Of a DNA stretch of 64,000 bases, positions 30,349 through 43,735 are shown one piece after another. The position numbers were made by a program, and so were the translations under genes. The stretch is taken from contig OZ025845.1 in the NCBI GenBank assembly GCA_964019425.1, positions 620,001 to 684,000 of the forward strand, written 5' to 3'. Each line of letters opens with the position of its first letter. Position 1 is the first letter of the stretch. The notes under the pieces were generated by a model, which was not told the DNA's origin, did no database searches, and saw nothing but the letters and a program-made list of their open reading frames with translations. Source of the DNA: Flectonema sp. DT1601. Lineage: Eukaryota > Euglenozoa > Diplonemea > Diplonemida > Diplonemidae.

Positions 30349-32666
30349 ATGTTGGAATGTGAGAACCTCGAAAACGACGGGCTGAACTGGGTTGGAAGAT
30401 CTCAACCCGCAGTTGACAAAGGCGATGAGAAACTACTTTTCTCATCTATCGCTGATGTTATATTAAATGAGGTAGTCACAGAGAAAGGATTAGCCTTAAC
30501 AGAACAAGCAATATATATCCTGGAAGGTGATGACTACGAGACCATCATACGAAGAGAAGAAATAACCAACGTACTCGACATATTCTTATTTGAATCCGAC
30601 ATGATGCGATTGGAAAGTAGTGAAGAAGATTTATACTTTAAAACGACGTTACTTCCGAGGGATTCTTTCTTAGAGTCGTTTAATGACGTCCTTCCAATTG
30701 AACCAACGATGGTTGATCCGAATGACGTTGATCAGGTAGCTGATATACCTGAAGAGCTCCATGGGATATTATTTGAGAATGTCGAGGTGGCTCAAAAAGC
30801 CGAAACCGATTTCGAAAAAATGGAACGTCTTCGAAGAGAACGTCTCGCAGCTGAGGCGGAAGAGAATCAAACCTCCACTACTACTACTGCTGCTCAACCA
30901 GAGGCTGAACAACCTGAGACATTATTGAAAGAATCAACTGAGGAACAGGAATCAGATCCTGTCACTGCAAATGATGATATCCAAACAGCTGTTAAAAACA
31001 ATCAATCCCTCAGTCAGGAACTTCCTGTTGATAAACAAATCAACGATGACCAAACAGTTTCCTTACCTGAACACTCATCAGAAGCAGTAGTAGAAGCTGC
31101 TGAACAAACAACAACAGAAGAACAACCAATCGAACAGGATAATAATGAAGTCGGTCAACTGAAACAAACTGAGGAACAGCCATCTGAACAAGAACGTATC
31201 GAAAAGGAAGCTGTCGAGGAGGCTGAAAAGAGAAAAACAGAGGAAGCTGAAGAAGCTGAGCAAAAGCGACTCCAGGAAACTGAGAAACAGCGAGAAGAAC
31301 AAGCGGTGGAACAAGAACGTATCGAAAAGGAGGCTGCTGAGGAGGCTGAAAAGAGAAAAACAGAGGAAGCTGAAGAGGCTGAGCAAAAGCGAGAAGAACA
31401 AGCGGTGGAACAAGAACGTATCGAAAAGGAGGCTGCTGAGGAGGCTGAAAAGAGAAAAACAGAGGAAGCTGAAGAGGCTGAGCAAAAGCGAGAAGAACAA
31501 GCGGCGGAGCAAGAACGTATCGAAAAGGAGGCTGCTGAGGAGGCTGAAAAGAGAAAAACAGAGGAAGCTGAAGAGGCTGAGAAACAGCGAGAAGAACAAG
31601 CGGCGGAACAAGAACGTATCGAAAAGGAGGCTGCCGAGGAGGCTGAAAAGAGAAAAACAGAGGAAGCTGAACAAGCTGAGCAAAAGCGACTGCAAGAAGC
31701 TGAAAAACAGCGAGAAGAGGAAGAACAGCGCTTGGCAGAAGAAGCATCAGAAAGGGAACGCAAACAACAACAAGCAGAAGAAGAAAAGAGATTGGAAGAA
31801 GAATCCGCAGCTAGAGAAGAAGCCGAGAGACTGGAACAACAACGCCAGGCTGAGGAGGCGAGGGTCGAGGAAGAAAAGCGAAACCGTGAAGCAGCCGAAC
31901 GGGCAGCACGACTCGCAGAAGAACAAAAAATAAGAGACGAAGCCAGACGCAAACAAGAACAAGAAATGGAACGTCAACGGCAATTACAAGAAGCTGAACA
32001 ACAAAAAGAAATGGATCGCCTGGCTGCCATCGCTGCAAAGGACGCTGAAGCAGCAATTCAACAACAACTAGACTCCACTGAGTGCGATGAGGTGTGTAAC
32101 TACGTCACTTATAGATATCTCTTATTATATTCTAAACTACTACTAACTAAACAAAACAGATCGTAATCAGATCCACCATCGTCCTTGAATGGGACAGAGG
32201 AATCTCACTAATACGACGAGAGTGCAGTGCGACTAGAAAACGTCCTCCAGGAATGGATAAGAACTCTTTACTGCAACGTCTTGAAGATAAAAGAGCGACT
32301 GCTACGACTGATGAAGCAACTCGACTCGATTTAGTAATTAGCGTTGTGAATGGTGGAAGTAATGATGTGGCATTGTCACCCGACACAAACACTTCTCTAC
32401 TACTACTCGACGGAGCTTTTGGTTGGTTGTCAGGATCCAGTCACGACGTTGACGATATTAGTTTCTCTGCCACGAGTTGGTTAGAAAAATTATATTCAGA
32501 AATTTATCCAACCCCTGAACCTCAAACTTCTAAAAAAGTTCGTCTCAGTGAGACTCCAAATATCATCAATGCGAGTGAATTAACAACTGAACCCGATCCT
32601 GTTATTCAAAAACGACTATCTCTGTATCGAAAACGGAAGAAAGAAAAAGAACTCTCCGCAACATAA
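30349..32666 (+). CDS. Protein with PH-like N-terminal domain and long charged-helix repeats
   Basis: Two exons, 30349-32091 and 32160-32666 (TAA), join in phase to 749 residues. Residues about 20-110 look like a PH or myosin-TH1-type fold (ADVILNEVVTEKGLALT, QAIYILEGDDYETI, RREEITNVLDIFL), an inference from strand pattern. Residues about 280-580 are a Glu/Lys/Arg/Ala helix with five 33-residue repeats built on EQERIEKEAAEEAEKRKTEE, likely a stable single alpha helix or coiled coil. Exon 2 adds a globular end (WLEKLYSEIY) and a basic tail. The ATG directly follows AAAACAG, so a 5' leader intron or an upstream exon is possible. Function unknown; a membrane-linked cytoskeletal spacer is a guess. 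Confidence 0.7.
31186..31690 (+). repeat. Five tandem 99-bp coding repeats (33 residues each)
   Basis: The block GAACAAGAACGTATCGAAAA starts at 31186, 31309, 31408, 31507 (GAGCAA) and 31606. Spacing is exactly 99 bp except for the first unit, which has 24 extra bases (LQETEKQR). High nucleotide identity between units indicates recent duplication or conversion. Confidence 0.9.
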
Positions 32667-32871
32667 GCTGTGGGATTTGTACCTGTACTGTTTTTATTTT
32701 GTTTAATATTTTCCGACGTTTACATTATTCTGCCTTTTATTCCTGAAGTCAGACAACCGTAGCAATGATGTAATAAAATGAAGTGTCTTTGATGTGGAGT
32801 TTATATATCTTCACTAAACAGATAGGAGTAATAAAACCAAAAAAAAAAAAATAGAATAAAAAAAAAAGAAT

Positions 32872-35800
32872 ATGGAGTCATATGAAAAGTCATTCATCCC
32901 AGCTGTCGTTCTAGAACACGGTAATAAAAGTAAACCCATCATCGACACAGAACCTGAAGTCGGAATTGAATTGTGTTGCGGGAATGTCATTGCTTTTGGA
33001 ATGGAAGAAGGAGACAGCCTTCCAGGAGGACTAGTCGGGATAAGCGATGCGGGTGCGACATATGATTTAGCGATTAAAAAGAGAAATGGGATGGAAGGAT
33101 ACGTTGATAAGTATATGGGAGTTCAGGATCATTGTTTTTGTTTTTATCCTTTTGACGATGAGAGGGAAACATCAACTACTCCTGTAGTGTACGGTGACGT
33201 TGTTAGGATTAAATATTGTCCTACCGGACAGTTGGTCGCTGCGAGTCAAAAGACTTGTAGAATTCCTACAAAGAAAAAAGAATCATTCACCACCAGGAGA
33301 GAATCAACATTCACTGATAGAAGAAGAAGTCATGCGTCAATGATAGTACAGCAACAAGAACACGCGTTATTTCAAACTACGAGAACTGTTGAGTTTGAAT
33401 TATCGCTTCCAACGAGACCATCGGAACAACCAAATGATTACACTGCAACCGAAGCCATGAATCCGGATTCACTTCATCCATTTCATCCAAGATTTCATTT
33501 TAGAATATTACCAGCTGGGTCTACAAAGAGTCGAGGGCAAATAGTTCACAATGGAGAACCTTTTATAATCGAAAGTTTATTCGCAAAAATGTATTGGGGT
33601 GTTCCAGTTCGAACTGACAACATCTTTGATTCAAACAACAACATCACATCGACATCAGTTGATAGTCAGATCACATTAATGGGTCTTAGCTTGGGATCAA
33701 CGGGAAGGATTTGTGATAGATTCCGATTCTACATCAGACTATTCGACTCTATTGGAACTAGTCCTCTGATATCAACCAGGTTGTTAAAGATGAGTAATTG
33801 CATCATGCTTTATCACAAGAATAATTCAGCTTATTTGAGTTTTAATAAATCTCATCCAACAGGACTGACTGACAGCAATCAAAGGTCTAAAATCATAAAC
33901 GGGATCTTATCATTCGATCCTCTCGTTGAGTCTCAGAAACTACAATCATACGGATGTGGTAGTCTTTGGGCATTCGAAGAAGAAGCCTCTTCTGGATCAT
34001 CAATTTCAGTTGAAGCTTTCGTTGAAAAATACATCACCCGATCACCTCACAGTATCACTCTACATAATGATCTTTATACGATGTGGGCTTTTCAAAAACA
34101 GGCTCAGAATTTCAGTATGTCTGAACTGACTGAAGAAGTTAAAAAGCAACATCCACAATCGGTTTTGAATGATGGTGTTTGGAAGGGTATCGTGGTGTGT
34201 CCGGATTCTTCTGTAAGTGGATTGCCTACGAAAGGAGGAACTATTTCCACTAAAAAAGTTTATCGTTTGCGAAACTTTGCTGCGGCGGCTTATATTTCAC
34301 TGAAACCAGACGGAAAAGAGATGTTCATGACGTGTGATTTATCGGATGCGGGAACTCTGTTTCGAGTTATCAACTTAGTTGAGAACTCAGAAGATTGTGT
34401 CTATCCACTTTCTTATGTTAGAATATGCTCTGTTGCGTATCCGTTATCAAACTGTGTTCAACAGAAACACTGTTTGGATTCTGATGATGGAAAAGTCGTT
34501 GGAGGTTTGAAAGGATTCAGAGAAGCTCTTGAAGTAGTAGTTCCTGATCAAGGATTCGTAGTTGACTCAACCACAGTCAGATCATTAGTAAATGGGCTGA
34601 CTGATTACATATCAGAATGGCAACATGAATACCCCGCTCAGTTAGAAAGCATCAGAAGTGCTCAACGAATCATATGCAGGCTCCTCATCTTCAGTGTCGA
34701 CTACGAAGAACCGGCACTTCAATCTTCGAATTGGTCTCCAACCGCATCAAACATCATTAAATTATATAAAGCTGAGGGAAGGCCTCGAAGTAGAAGACAG
34801 CGGATCCTGTTTGATTTTTGTATTGACGTCCATCTCTTGTTGACTTTAGAGGTTCCTTTCACCAACGGGGTAATTTCAATAAAAGATGTCGCAGACTCGT
34901 TACCTGACACATATCATTATGAACTTCACACCACTATGAATCTTTCGTATAAATTATTAGTTTCGATAATTAAATCTGCTCCGGAATTCGCATCGAGAAT
35001 TGACAACAGTTCCAGTTTCATGTTGAGACAGGCAGCTGACGGAATCTCACCGGGTCCGATGTTAGCACTCATGGAAATGTACCGTAATAACGAAGACTTT
35101 ATAAAGGTTATTCCAGAGAGGGTATGTCGTTTTTTTTTTTTTTTTTTGCTGTCCATTTCGGAAACTTTTTTGTGTGGAGCTGTCCGTTTCGGAAACTTTC
35201 ATGTTGAGATCGGACATTTCAGAAACTTTTTTTGTGGAATTATATTTTTTCCCTTTTCCCTTTTCCCTTTTTTTTTTTTTTTTGCACCACTTTCCTAAGT
35301 ACAACAACCCCATCAGATAATAGCCTGGGTCCTCACTATAATCAGAAACAGACTACAACACGACATCTATTCTACAGAGTTGGTGATGTTGGTTGAAAAC
35401 ATCGCATTGCTCAGAACAAAAGGCTACTACCGAACTCAAATATTAATTTTAAACATACTCATTCAACGATCCTACACTGAAGGACAACACGTTCTAACCA
35501 ATGACGGTGATGCAGTCATAAAAACTGTTAAAGGAGTCGTTTCTTATGATGTTGTTTTATCGAATGGAAAAGTTGTGTGTGACTACCACGTTAGTAATAT
35601 AACACCGAGAGAAGGAGATGAAACTGATAGAAGAATAATTGATGACCTACTTCTTCCGATGAAAATAATAAAAACAGATGATTTGACATTATTAGTTAGA
35701 GATGATTGGGTTTCTCTATCAAACATGTGTCAGAATCAGTCGATATTCTTCTCTGGAGTAGTCGCTTATTATAAATCATGGTTGCAAGTACTCGCTTCTG

Positions 35801-38800
35801 TCTGCAAAGACAATACTGATTCTCAGAAGATCATGTCGACAAGTATTCCATCATACGGAGACCTCCTCAAATCAACTCGTATCACTGCAATTAGTCAGGT
35901 CACGATTACACTTCGATCTGTTGCATTGGAATTATTATTATTATTAGATACGGATGAAGCATTCGTTCCGTCTACCATCCGAGTCTGGACTCGTCAGGAT
36001 TTCATATGCGTCAGACCACAGTCATCTACTAAAATTATTAACATCAGAGACCTTACGTTGGAAAGTGCCGAAGCATTGAAAGCTGTCAGCTCCTTCGGCA
36101 TGGATTGCAACGATGAAGAATCAATAAAAGATATCATGGCGTACTTGTCAGTAGTCACGGCGGGGATATCTGAATTATCAGAAGAAGATACGAGTCAACT
36201 GATTAGAGACGTTGCGGCTATCTTAGATGGTCGTACAGATCAGTTTGGTGGTAGTCAGACATTCACTACTCGATTTCAATTGACTGAGAGATCAAAATTA
36301 CTTTTTAGTTGTAAAAACAGTTGTCTTTCACTCTTAAATATTGTTTGTGAACAATTCTTAAACTCAAAACGGTCTCGGCTGTTGGGATGGTTTCGCGACA
36401 CATACAACGAAGCTATTTCAGAAGGTATTGCTGTGTCGGAAATAGTATGTTTTTTTACTCTTTTTCTTTCTTCATCAATTGCGGAGTGTTGGCCTATACT
36501 AACATTACCTTTAGTCACTGTATCTCAGAACTAATGTTAAATTATCGTTATGTTGTTTTTTATGATACAATACATATGTATTTTACGTACGAAATCAAAC
36601 AAGTTAATCCCTCGAACTGTTTTTAATAAAAAAACCAAAACCAGGATTGGTATCTCCCCGCAGACGCCTGGCAACACATTGTTGGAACTCAACAATTAGA
36701 AAATCTGGGGTCTGGTTTAGATCTAAGTAAGTTACTCGACGTCCTTCTAGACACCAGTCAGTACGAATCATCTGAACTTCAGAATAAAGCCATGAGACTT
36801 TTTTTTATGGTTTTCGCTGTTCCCAGAGCAGTTTCTTCATCGCTGCTATCGACGGTTCTGCTTCCCACCGACGGGGAAGTTGAGATTTTTATTTGTCTGA
36901 GAAACATCGTTCAGAAGATAGAGTGGACGCTCATAATGTCACCAGAGGGGACCGTTCCGTCTGAAATCTTTGTTCTATTACAGAAGATTCATTCTGGTGA
37001 ATGTTTTGGTGGAATCCTTGGCTCTCAAGACCCCGAAAAGAACATAATTCTAAACATCACATCCAATGCTGTGATGCTAATCGACGTGTTGCTTCGAATC
37101 TTATGCAGAGTTCGATCAGTTCAGTTCGATTCCCTCTCACAGAGTGATATTTCGATAGCAAACGGCAGTTTTTGTTTGATTCGATTGCTGTGTGAGTCCT
37201 CTCTTGAGGGACAGAGGAATATTATTGAAGCTGCGGCTGGTGAAGAGTTTTTATACTTCACAAAAATTGATGAAATCACGGAATTGGCTTTACTGTTTTC
37301 GTCTCTGTGTGAGACAGAAGGACACGCTGAGGAACTTGTTTTGGTGTTACCCGGTATGTGAGGGTTGTGGTTTTATCTATTTTATGATTTTTTACAAGAA
37401 AACAACAACAACAACAACATAATCAGATATAATAAAGAACTTTGTTTCTCAACTCTCTCGAAGACGAAATACGACCTGTCATGTTGTTCTTCGTGCCTTA
37501 ATGAAACCTTGTATAAAAACATCTTTACGTGATAAATTAATTGATCAAAACGTAATTTCTATTTCACGTGAAATGAGACAAGAATGGGAATTATGCAAAC
37601 CAACGATTGACATCAGCCGTTGTACTGATGTGAAACATTTAATAAAACAAATCCAATCTTGCGATCACGATGTTGTTTTATGGCTTCGTTTTGTTGAATT
37701 GACGTCTGTCTTTGCAGAGCATTCGGGTATGTTGAAAATTTCAAGCCTACCGGTGATAATAAATAACACAAATCAATAACAACAAACAGAGATCGAGACT
37801 TTCACGTCTTTATCAGATGCTCACTTTATCATTTGTGGAAGACGGAGTTTTGAATCGAAGAGAAAAGTAATCTTCCCTCTCGACGTTCAAAAAACATATC
37901 TCAAAGCCCTTCAAAGTATTATCCTTGGACGCTCCGAAGATGGTCGAGAAAAGGGAAGCGAAAGAATCTCAATGGTGAATCCACTGCTCAGCAATGACAT
38001 ATTAACTTCGCTTATAAAAACAATTAAATCAGGCAAGAACGATCAAGGCTACGTTGATTTCATGAATGAAGGAGTACTGCCGTTTATTGTGTTGTATTAC
38101 ACGATTGTTTATGATAAAGCTCTTGCTTCTGATGTTGGGATAAACCTGGCGACTCGTTGGGTTTCAATATTTATAACTGACAACACTCGCAATCAAATTG
38201 AAAGTTTTTCTCGTAATGTATTGAATCAACTCTCTTTACTAATTCAACGGTTTCAAGAGATTGGTTTATTGATCCCCTCTAACGACGGTATCTCAACTCA
38301 TGTAAAAGAATTATTAACAAAGTCTTCAAAGACTACAATGCTCGATGCTTTTACAGCATTTCGAAATTGTTTTATTGAACAAGTCCAAACAACTGATGGG
38401 AAACATGGTCACAACAGTAGGTTTGTTAGTTTTTTTTTTTTTATAATATAACGTACAGTTCCTTCATTCCATTATAAAACACTTTATTAACAATCAGGTT
38501 ATTTTTTGAATTGTCAGCTGTAATCTTACAAGACAACAGAAAGTTGCTACAGCTCGCTAGTTGTTTCTGTTCTGCTTCTAGAGGTGAGATGGACGATGAG
38601 GTCTTGCTTCAAACAATCCTACTGTTGGAAATTTGTTTAAAATCAATTTCAAAAAATGAATTCAAAGCTCTTCAAGACAGATTAAATAACAGCGGAGTGA
38701 CTGTAGCGGCGGTAGTTGTGTTCGAGTCGACTGCTATTCACGAAAGAACACATCATGCGGCACTGCAATTATTACAAGCTTTGCTGTTGAATGGAAATAT

Positions 38801-41342
38801 TGTTGTTCAGAATACTATTTATGAGTATCTGTTGTCGAGGACATTTCCAAAATTAATGTTCTTGATACGAGATGAATTTCATCGAATTGGAATGGTGTTG
38901 AGTTCGGTAGCCGTCTCTGCAGGTAAGCAAAGTCTAAAAGTTTACGCGACGAATCTTTTATTGTTTTTACAATTGTTGTGTGAAGGTCATCATTCAAAGT
39001 TACAAAAATATTTACACACTCAAGTTGGAAAACCGTTTTCTCTAAATGTAATTAAGTACGTCACAATGACTCTGATCTCATGGTTTGAAGGACAAGGGTT
39101 ATCACCAACTGAACAGGATAATATTGATTTGGGATGTCAAGGTTTCAGGAGTCTTACTGAATTCTGTCAAGGACCGTCTGTATCTAATCAACAATGCCTT
39201 CATGCTAATGGGATTGTCAGTATCACTGCATCTGTTATCTGTAATTGCGATTCCACAGAACTTGTCAGCTGCGCAGTTCAGATGTTGTTATCTTTAGCTG
39301 AAGGTGCTGCAGCTTCGTTTTCTGTTCGGACGCTTTTCAAGTCTCTGAAACCGTTTTTTAAATCATTTCTAGAAAAGCTATCCTGCACATGGATCCAGAC
39401 CACCATCTCTGAAGAGCTTTGCCTATTTGAAGATAGAAAACACCTGAGAGAGTTGGCAGTTAATATATTTATGCTACTGTCTAGACTTGCTCACACTCAG
39501 GAAGTTAACTTTTCTCAACACAGAGAAGAACGATCAGTGACATTAGCTCAACTGCTGCAGCAGAACATGTCTTTTAATAATTTAAATAATCAGGTTGGAT
39601 GTATTGAAATTAAAAGAATAGAAGGAAGCGATGATTGGTTAGAGAAACTCTACTTCCCAATACCTGAAAGGAGCGTTTTCCTAACTCCAGAAGTGAAAAT
39701 GGCTTTTAACGAATCTGTTCAGAGAAGGGTGACTGACAGCGATGAGGCGGATGAGGTTGCTGAAAATGCCGAAAAAGCAGGTCAGGATTTGAAAAAAATC
39801 CAAGACTTCTTCCGAAAGCACTACCTCTTACTGCTTCAGACAGACGCTTATTATCAAGCATCACACAGTAAGTATACGAGAATATTCATATTTCATCGAA
39901 GTAAGTTGGCAATCATGTCTTTGGTAGTTTCATTCTTGTTGTCGTTGTTTCTGTTGATTTCAATGACGAAGAAGTATTCTCAAAAAACTTTTTTCTTATC
40001 TCCGACTCGTTACAATGTTTTTACAGCTTTAGCTGTATTGCAAATCCTTGTTGAGATTTGGTTGTTATTCGGTTGGTGGGTTGTCGACGGTTCGGTTGCC
40101 GTACAGACTCACATGCATACTAAGATAAGAGAAGCCTCAGAAAACCATAGAAATGTAATTCAAGAAGGTGATAGGCTACGACTTTATAGAGTATGGTGCG
40201 ATGAAAGTTCAATGCAATTTCAAAAAACAGATCGACGTGTCTACACTCTTCCTTGGTATACAAAAACCAAACTTGTAACTGAAATCTTATGGAGGGATAA
40301 ACGCCTTTGGATCACTTTATTATTTGCGATTTCTGCTCCGCTTGGGCTTCTGTTGAATCCGATATTCTTTTCTGTTCAAATATTCCGAATTGTTTCTCAC
40401 AATGCGAACCTTCAAAACATTGTGAGAGCTGTTACGGTAAAGTGGTATGACATAGTGATCACTTGTGGTCTTGGTATTCTTTTTATTTATCTTTTCTCGA
40501 TGTTGTCTTTTTTTTATTTTTCAAACAAATACTACGACGCAAAGCGAAACCCCGACTTGGGAGTCGGATTTCGATGCCACGAACTGTCTCATTGCTTTGC
40601 AGTGAATCTGGTGTTTGGATTGAGGCTAGACGGGGGAATCTCAGACGTAGCGTTACCTCCGATGCCTGTTGAAAATTCATATTGGTATCGACTTCTGTGG
40701 GACACGATGTTTTGGTTAGTGATGATCGTTATATTTCTAAATATTATATTCGGAATCATCCTCGATACTTTTAAAGAACTTCGAGATAAGAAAACAATTC
40801 GAGAATTAGACATGGCGACTTCCTGTTTCATCTGCGGCAAACAAGCATCCGCATTCGACAAATTAAAAACTCACGGCAGTAACAGACGAGGATTTGAAAC
40901 ACATTATAAAGACCATCATAATCAGTGGATGTATTTATATTTCATGCATTATTTAAGAATAAAAGACTCAACCACCGATACTGGTCAAGAACAATACGTA
41001 CGTCAACGAATTACTCACAGTAAATTAGATTTCTTTCCGGACAATTCTATTTCCCTTCAGCTTAGTGATCGTCTTGATGATGAGCTCTTAGATGAGCTCC
41101 GCGACACTCGAATTGAAGGAAAAGTCGATTCTTGTAGTACTCGTCAATGGTGTGTTAGGGAGTTGAGTAGACAAAATGAAAGGCATTCTCACTTAACGAA
41201 AATAATTAACGTCGCGTTGTCTCAAGCGAGATCCTTGTCAGATCAAAGTAATGAATTCGGATTCGATAAATTAGAAAATCAACTATTAGAGGTTACTGAT
41301 GTCTTTAAAAACATTTTTCAAGACGTAAACGTTGATGAGTAG
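32872..41342 (+). CDS. ITPR: Inositol 1,4,5-trisphosphate receptor-like calcium channel
   Basis: Six exons join in frame to about 2,620 residues: 32872-35121, 35317-36444, 36645-37353, 37427-37726, 37790-38420 and 38498-41342 (TAG). The introns are 195, 200, 73, 63 and 77 bp. The first 450 residues form the ligand-binding part with MIR repeats (FHFRILPAGSTKSRGQIVHN, SVDSQITLMG). RIH and RIH-associated regions fill the middle (NPLLSNDILTSLIK, FFELSAVILQDNRKLLQLAS). The C-terminal 560 residues hold the membrane helices. The pore reads FGLRLDGGISD (filter Gly near 2385), where animal receptors have GLRSGGGVGD. The TCFICG-type zinc site (SCFICGKQ, about 2449) and HNQWMYLYFMHYLRIKDST follow. It should release Ca2+ from internal stores. 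Intron 2 holds a dispersed repeat. Ryanodine receptors are excluded by length and by the CFICG/KDST tail. Confidence 0.93.
36485..36625. repeat. Dispersed repeat copy inside intron 2 of the IP3-receptor-like gene
   Basis: Contains TAACATTACCTTTAGTCACT, CTAATGTTAAATTATCG, TTTTATGATACAATACAT and TTTTACGTACGAAATCAAAC. The same blocks occur in intergenic copies at 50.89-50.97, 48.4 and 57-58 kb. It makes up most of the 200-bp intron. TAACATTA and TAATGTTA form an 8-bp inverted pair around the first 24 bases. Confidence 0.75.
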
Positions 41343-41379
41343 GGTAGTTATGGTGAGACAGTCATACGAGAATCTCTGA

Positions 41380-41577
41380 GCAGGGGATATCAATTCAAGC
41401 CTTGGGATTCCAGTTGATGACCTTCTTGTGTGTCACGGTAGCACTGTTCTTTTTATTATACAACAATCCAGCTTTTTAAAAAAGAGTCTACGGGAGTGTA
41501 TTTATAATGTCTTCTTTGCGGGGGATATCAACTCAAGCCTTGGGCTTGATGACCTTCTTGTGTGTCAGGTAACACTA
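41380..41577 (+). repeat. Two direct copies of a 60-bp sequence
   Basis: GGGGATATCAATTCAAGCCT / GGGGATATCAACTCAAGCCT and GATGACCTTCTTGTGTGTCA are shared by 41380-41445 and 41518-41577. The second copy lacks five bases (TTCCA-type gap) and runs straight into the ATT array, while the first is followed by TTTTTATTATAC. Confidence 0.85.
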
Positions 41578-42062
<485 letters not shown>

Positions 42063-42435
42063 TGTTTTATTTTGTTAATTTACACTTCTTGAAATGATTT
42101 TATCATCGTCGCGAACTTTATTTTTTTAGAAAAAAAAAAAAAATAAAAAATTAAAAATTCTTTCTCGAGAAACAGGAAAACAAATTGAACATCTCTTGTT
42201 TTTGAGTATTCGCTATTTACTAACTGTTAACTAACTTATATAGCAACTTCAACATGGAATGAAGTCCCTTAGAACTTACTGATGAAGGCCTAAAAAGGGA
42301 CGAGTAGTATAAGATTATTTACTAACTGCTAACTAACTATTTTATGATTACTATCCGGGTCTTTTTAATTATTTTTAATTCAACAACCAGCTGTGAAATC
42401 ACAAAAAGAAAAAAAAACTACTCAAAAAAAAAAAA

Positions 42436-43096
42436 ATGTCTAAGGTGTTTACTGATAAGAAGACTAAAGACCCGAAAGATGAAATAAAAAAAGTGAAAAT
42501 TCCTCAGGTATGTGAAAAACAAAAAAAAACTATATTCAGATTGAAAAAAAAACCACTTTACAAAAAAAAATAAATAAAAAAAACAGCATCGCTACACAGC
42601 CTTAAAGAAATCATGGATGGAATTGTACACGCCATTAGTTGAAAAGTGTCACTTAGAAGTTCGTATGAATTTAAAGAACAGATCTGTGGAGATAAGACCG
42701 AGCAAGGACACTCCTGAAATTGGATTGTTGACCAAAGCAGAGGACTTCATCAGAGCGTTTGTGTTGGGATTCGAAGTACAAGATGCTATCGCGATATTGA
42801 GATTAGATGATATTTATTTAGACAGTTTTGAAGTAAAGGACGTGAAGACTCTCGAAGGGGATTCCCTCTCTCGTTGTATTGGTCGTATGTCTGGATCACA
42901 CGGAGCTACTAAGTTTGCTATCGAGAGACTCACTCGTGTGAGAATAGTAATTGCTGACACTCACATTCATATGTTGGGATCGTTTCAGAACACAAAAATA
43001 GCTCGTGACGCGATGGTTGATCTCGTAAGAGGTTCCCCTGCTACAAAAGTGTACGCCAAACTCCGTGGAATTATGAGCAAGGTAAACGATGCATAG
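42436..43096 (+). CDS. PNO1: Pre-40S assembly factor PNO1 (Dim2), KH-domain RNA-binding protein
   Basis: Two exons, 42436-42507 and 42587-43096 (TAG), give 193 residues with a 79-bp intron (GTATG...AACAG). The C-terminal KH-like domain carries the family signature nearly intact: GATKFAIERLTRVRIVIADT, IHMLGSFQNTKIARDA and GSPATKVYAKLR. The N-terminal KH-like half (LEVRMNLKNRSVEIRPS) is also recognisable. The protein is shorter than the yeast and human forms because its N-terminal extension is only about 25 residues. PNO1 binds the 3' end of 18S rRNA in the nucleolus and cytoplasm and works with DIM1 and NOB1 in small-subunit maturation. The C-terminus ends soon after the KH fold with TAG, supporting TAG as a stop. 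Confidence 0.96.
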
Positions 43097-43735
43097 TTTC
43101 AGCTATTTTCGGATGATCTGTTTTGTTCCTACGAAATCTCTTTCGTCTCGAGAGATGAGTTTCATCGCCAAGTGACAACCCTTTGACGATCAAGAAGACA
43201 CGCTGTGTTTTCTGTTGTTACACAACTTCAGATGAGGGAATAGAGTCGTTCCTTCCTTTTGGGTTAGTCTTTCGGTCACTTTGTCAGGTCGATTAGCTGA
43301 CGTGAAAGTTAATCCTATTTTTGTTTTCTTTCCCCTCCTTTTCAACTTTCTCGACAGGAGGAGGTTGTGAAGAAATAAGAAAAAAAAAAAACTAACTGTG
43401 ACCTTAACCCACCCGTCGGGTCTTGAAGGGAACACTTTAACAGAAGTGTTCTTCTGGTAGCAGTACGTACTTAAAGTAAAGTAGAAAAAAAAAAAAAAGA
43501 AAAAAAAAAAAAAAAAAAAGACAGCCTCATCATCATCATTCTCGACCCCTTTCTGGGGAGAGTTCAGTTTTTTCGGTTTCCTTCCCTCCTTCCCGTGATC
43601 AATCTTTCCCAATCAGAATCTTACGGTTGCTATTGAAAGGTGTATTGTGACAAAGACGTCAATTTCTTTTTTAAAAAGTTGCTTTTTCCCCCCCCCACTA
43701 GAATTCTTTTTCCTCCCCCCTTCCCCTCACTCTCC
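43097..43735. other. Intergenic
   Basis: 640 bp of spacer with A runs at 43482-43520 and a C/T-rich stretch (43685-43735) that leads into the next start; CACTAG ends at 43701. The complementary-strand open frame (43190-43612) is a homopolymer artefact. No gene is seen. Confidence 0.55.

Noticed and set aside
31040-31952. Minus-strand Leu/Phe- and Ser/Ala-rich frames that look like membrane proteins
   Set aside because: They are antisense shadows of the Glu/Lys/Arg repeat in the charged-helix gene.
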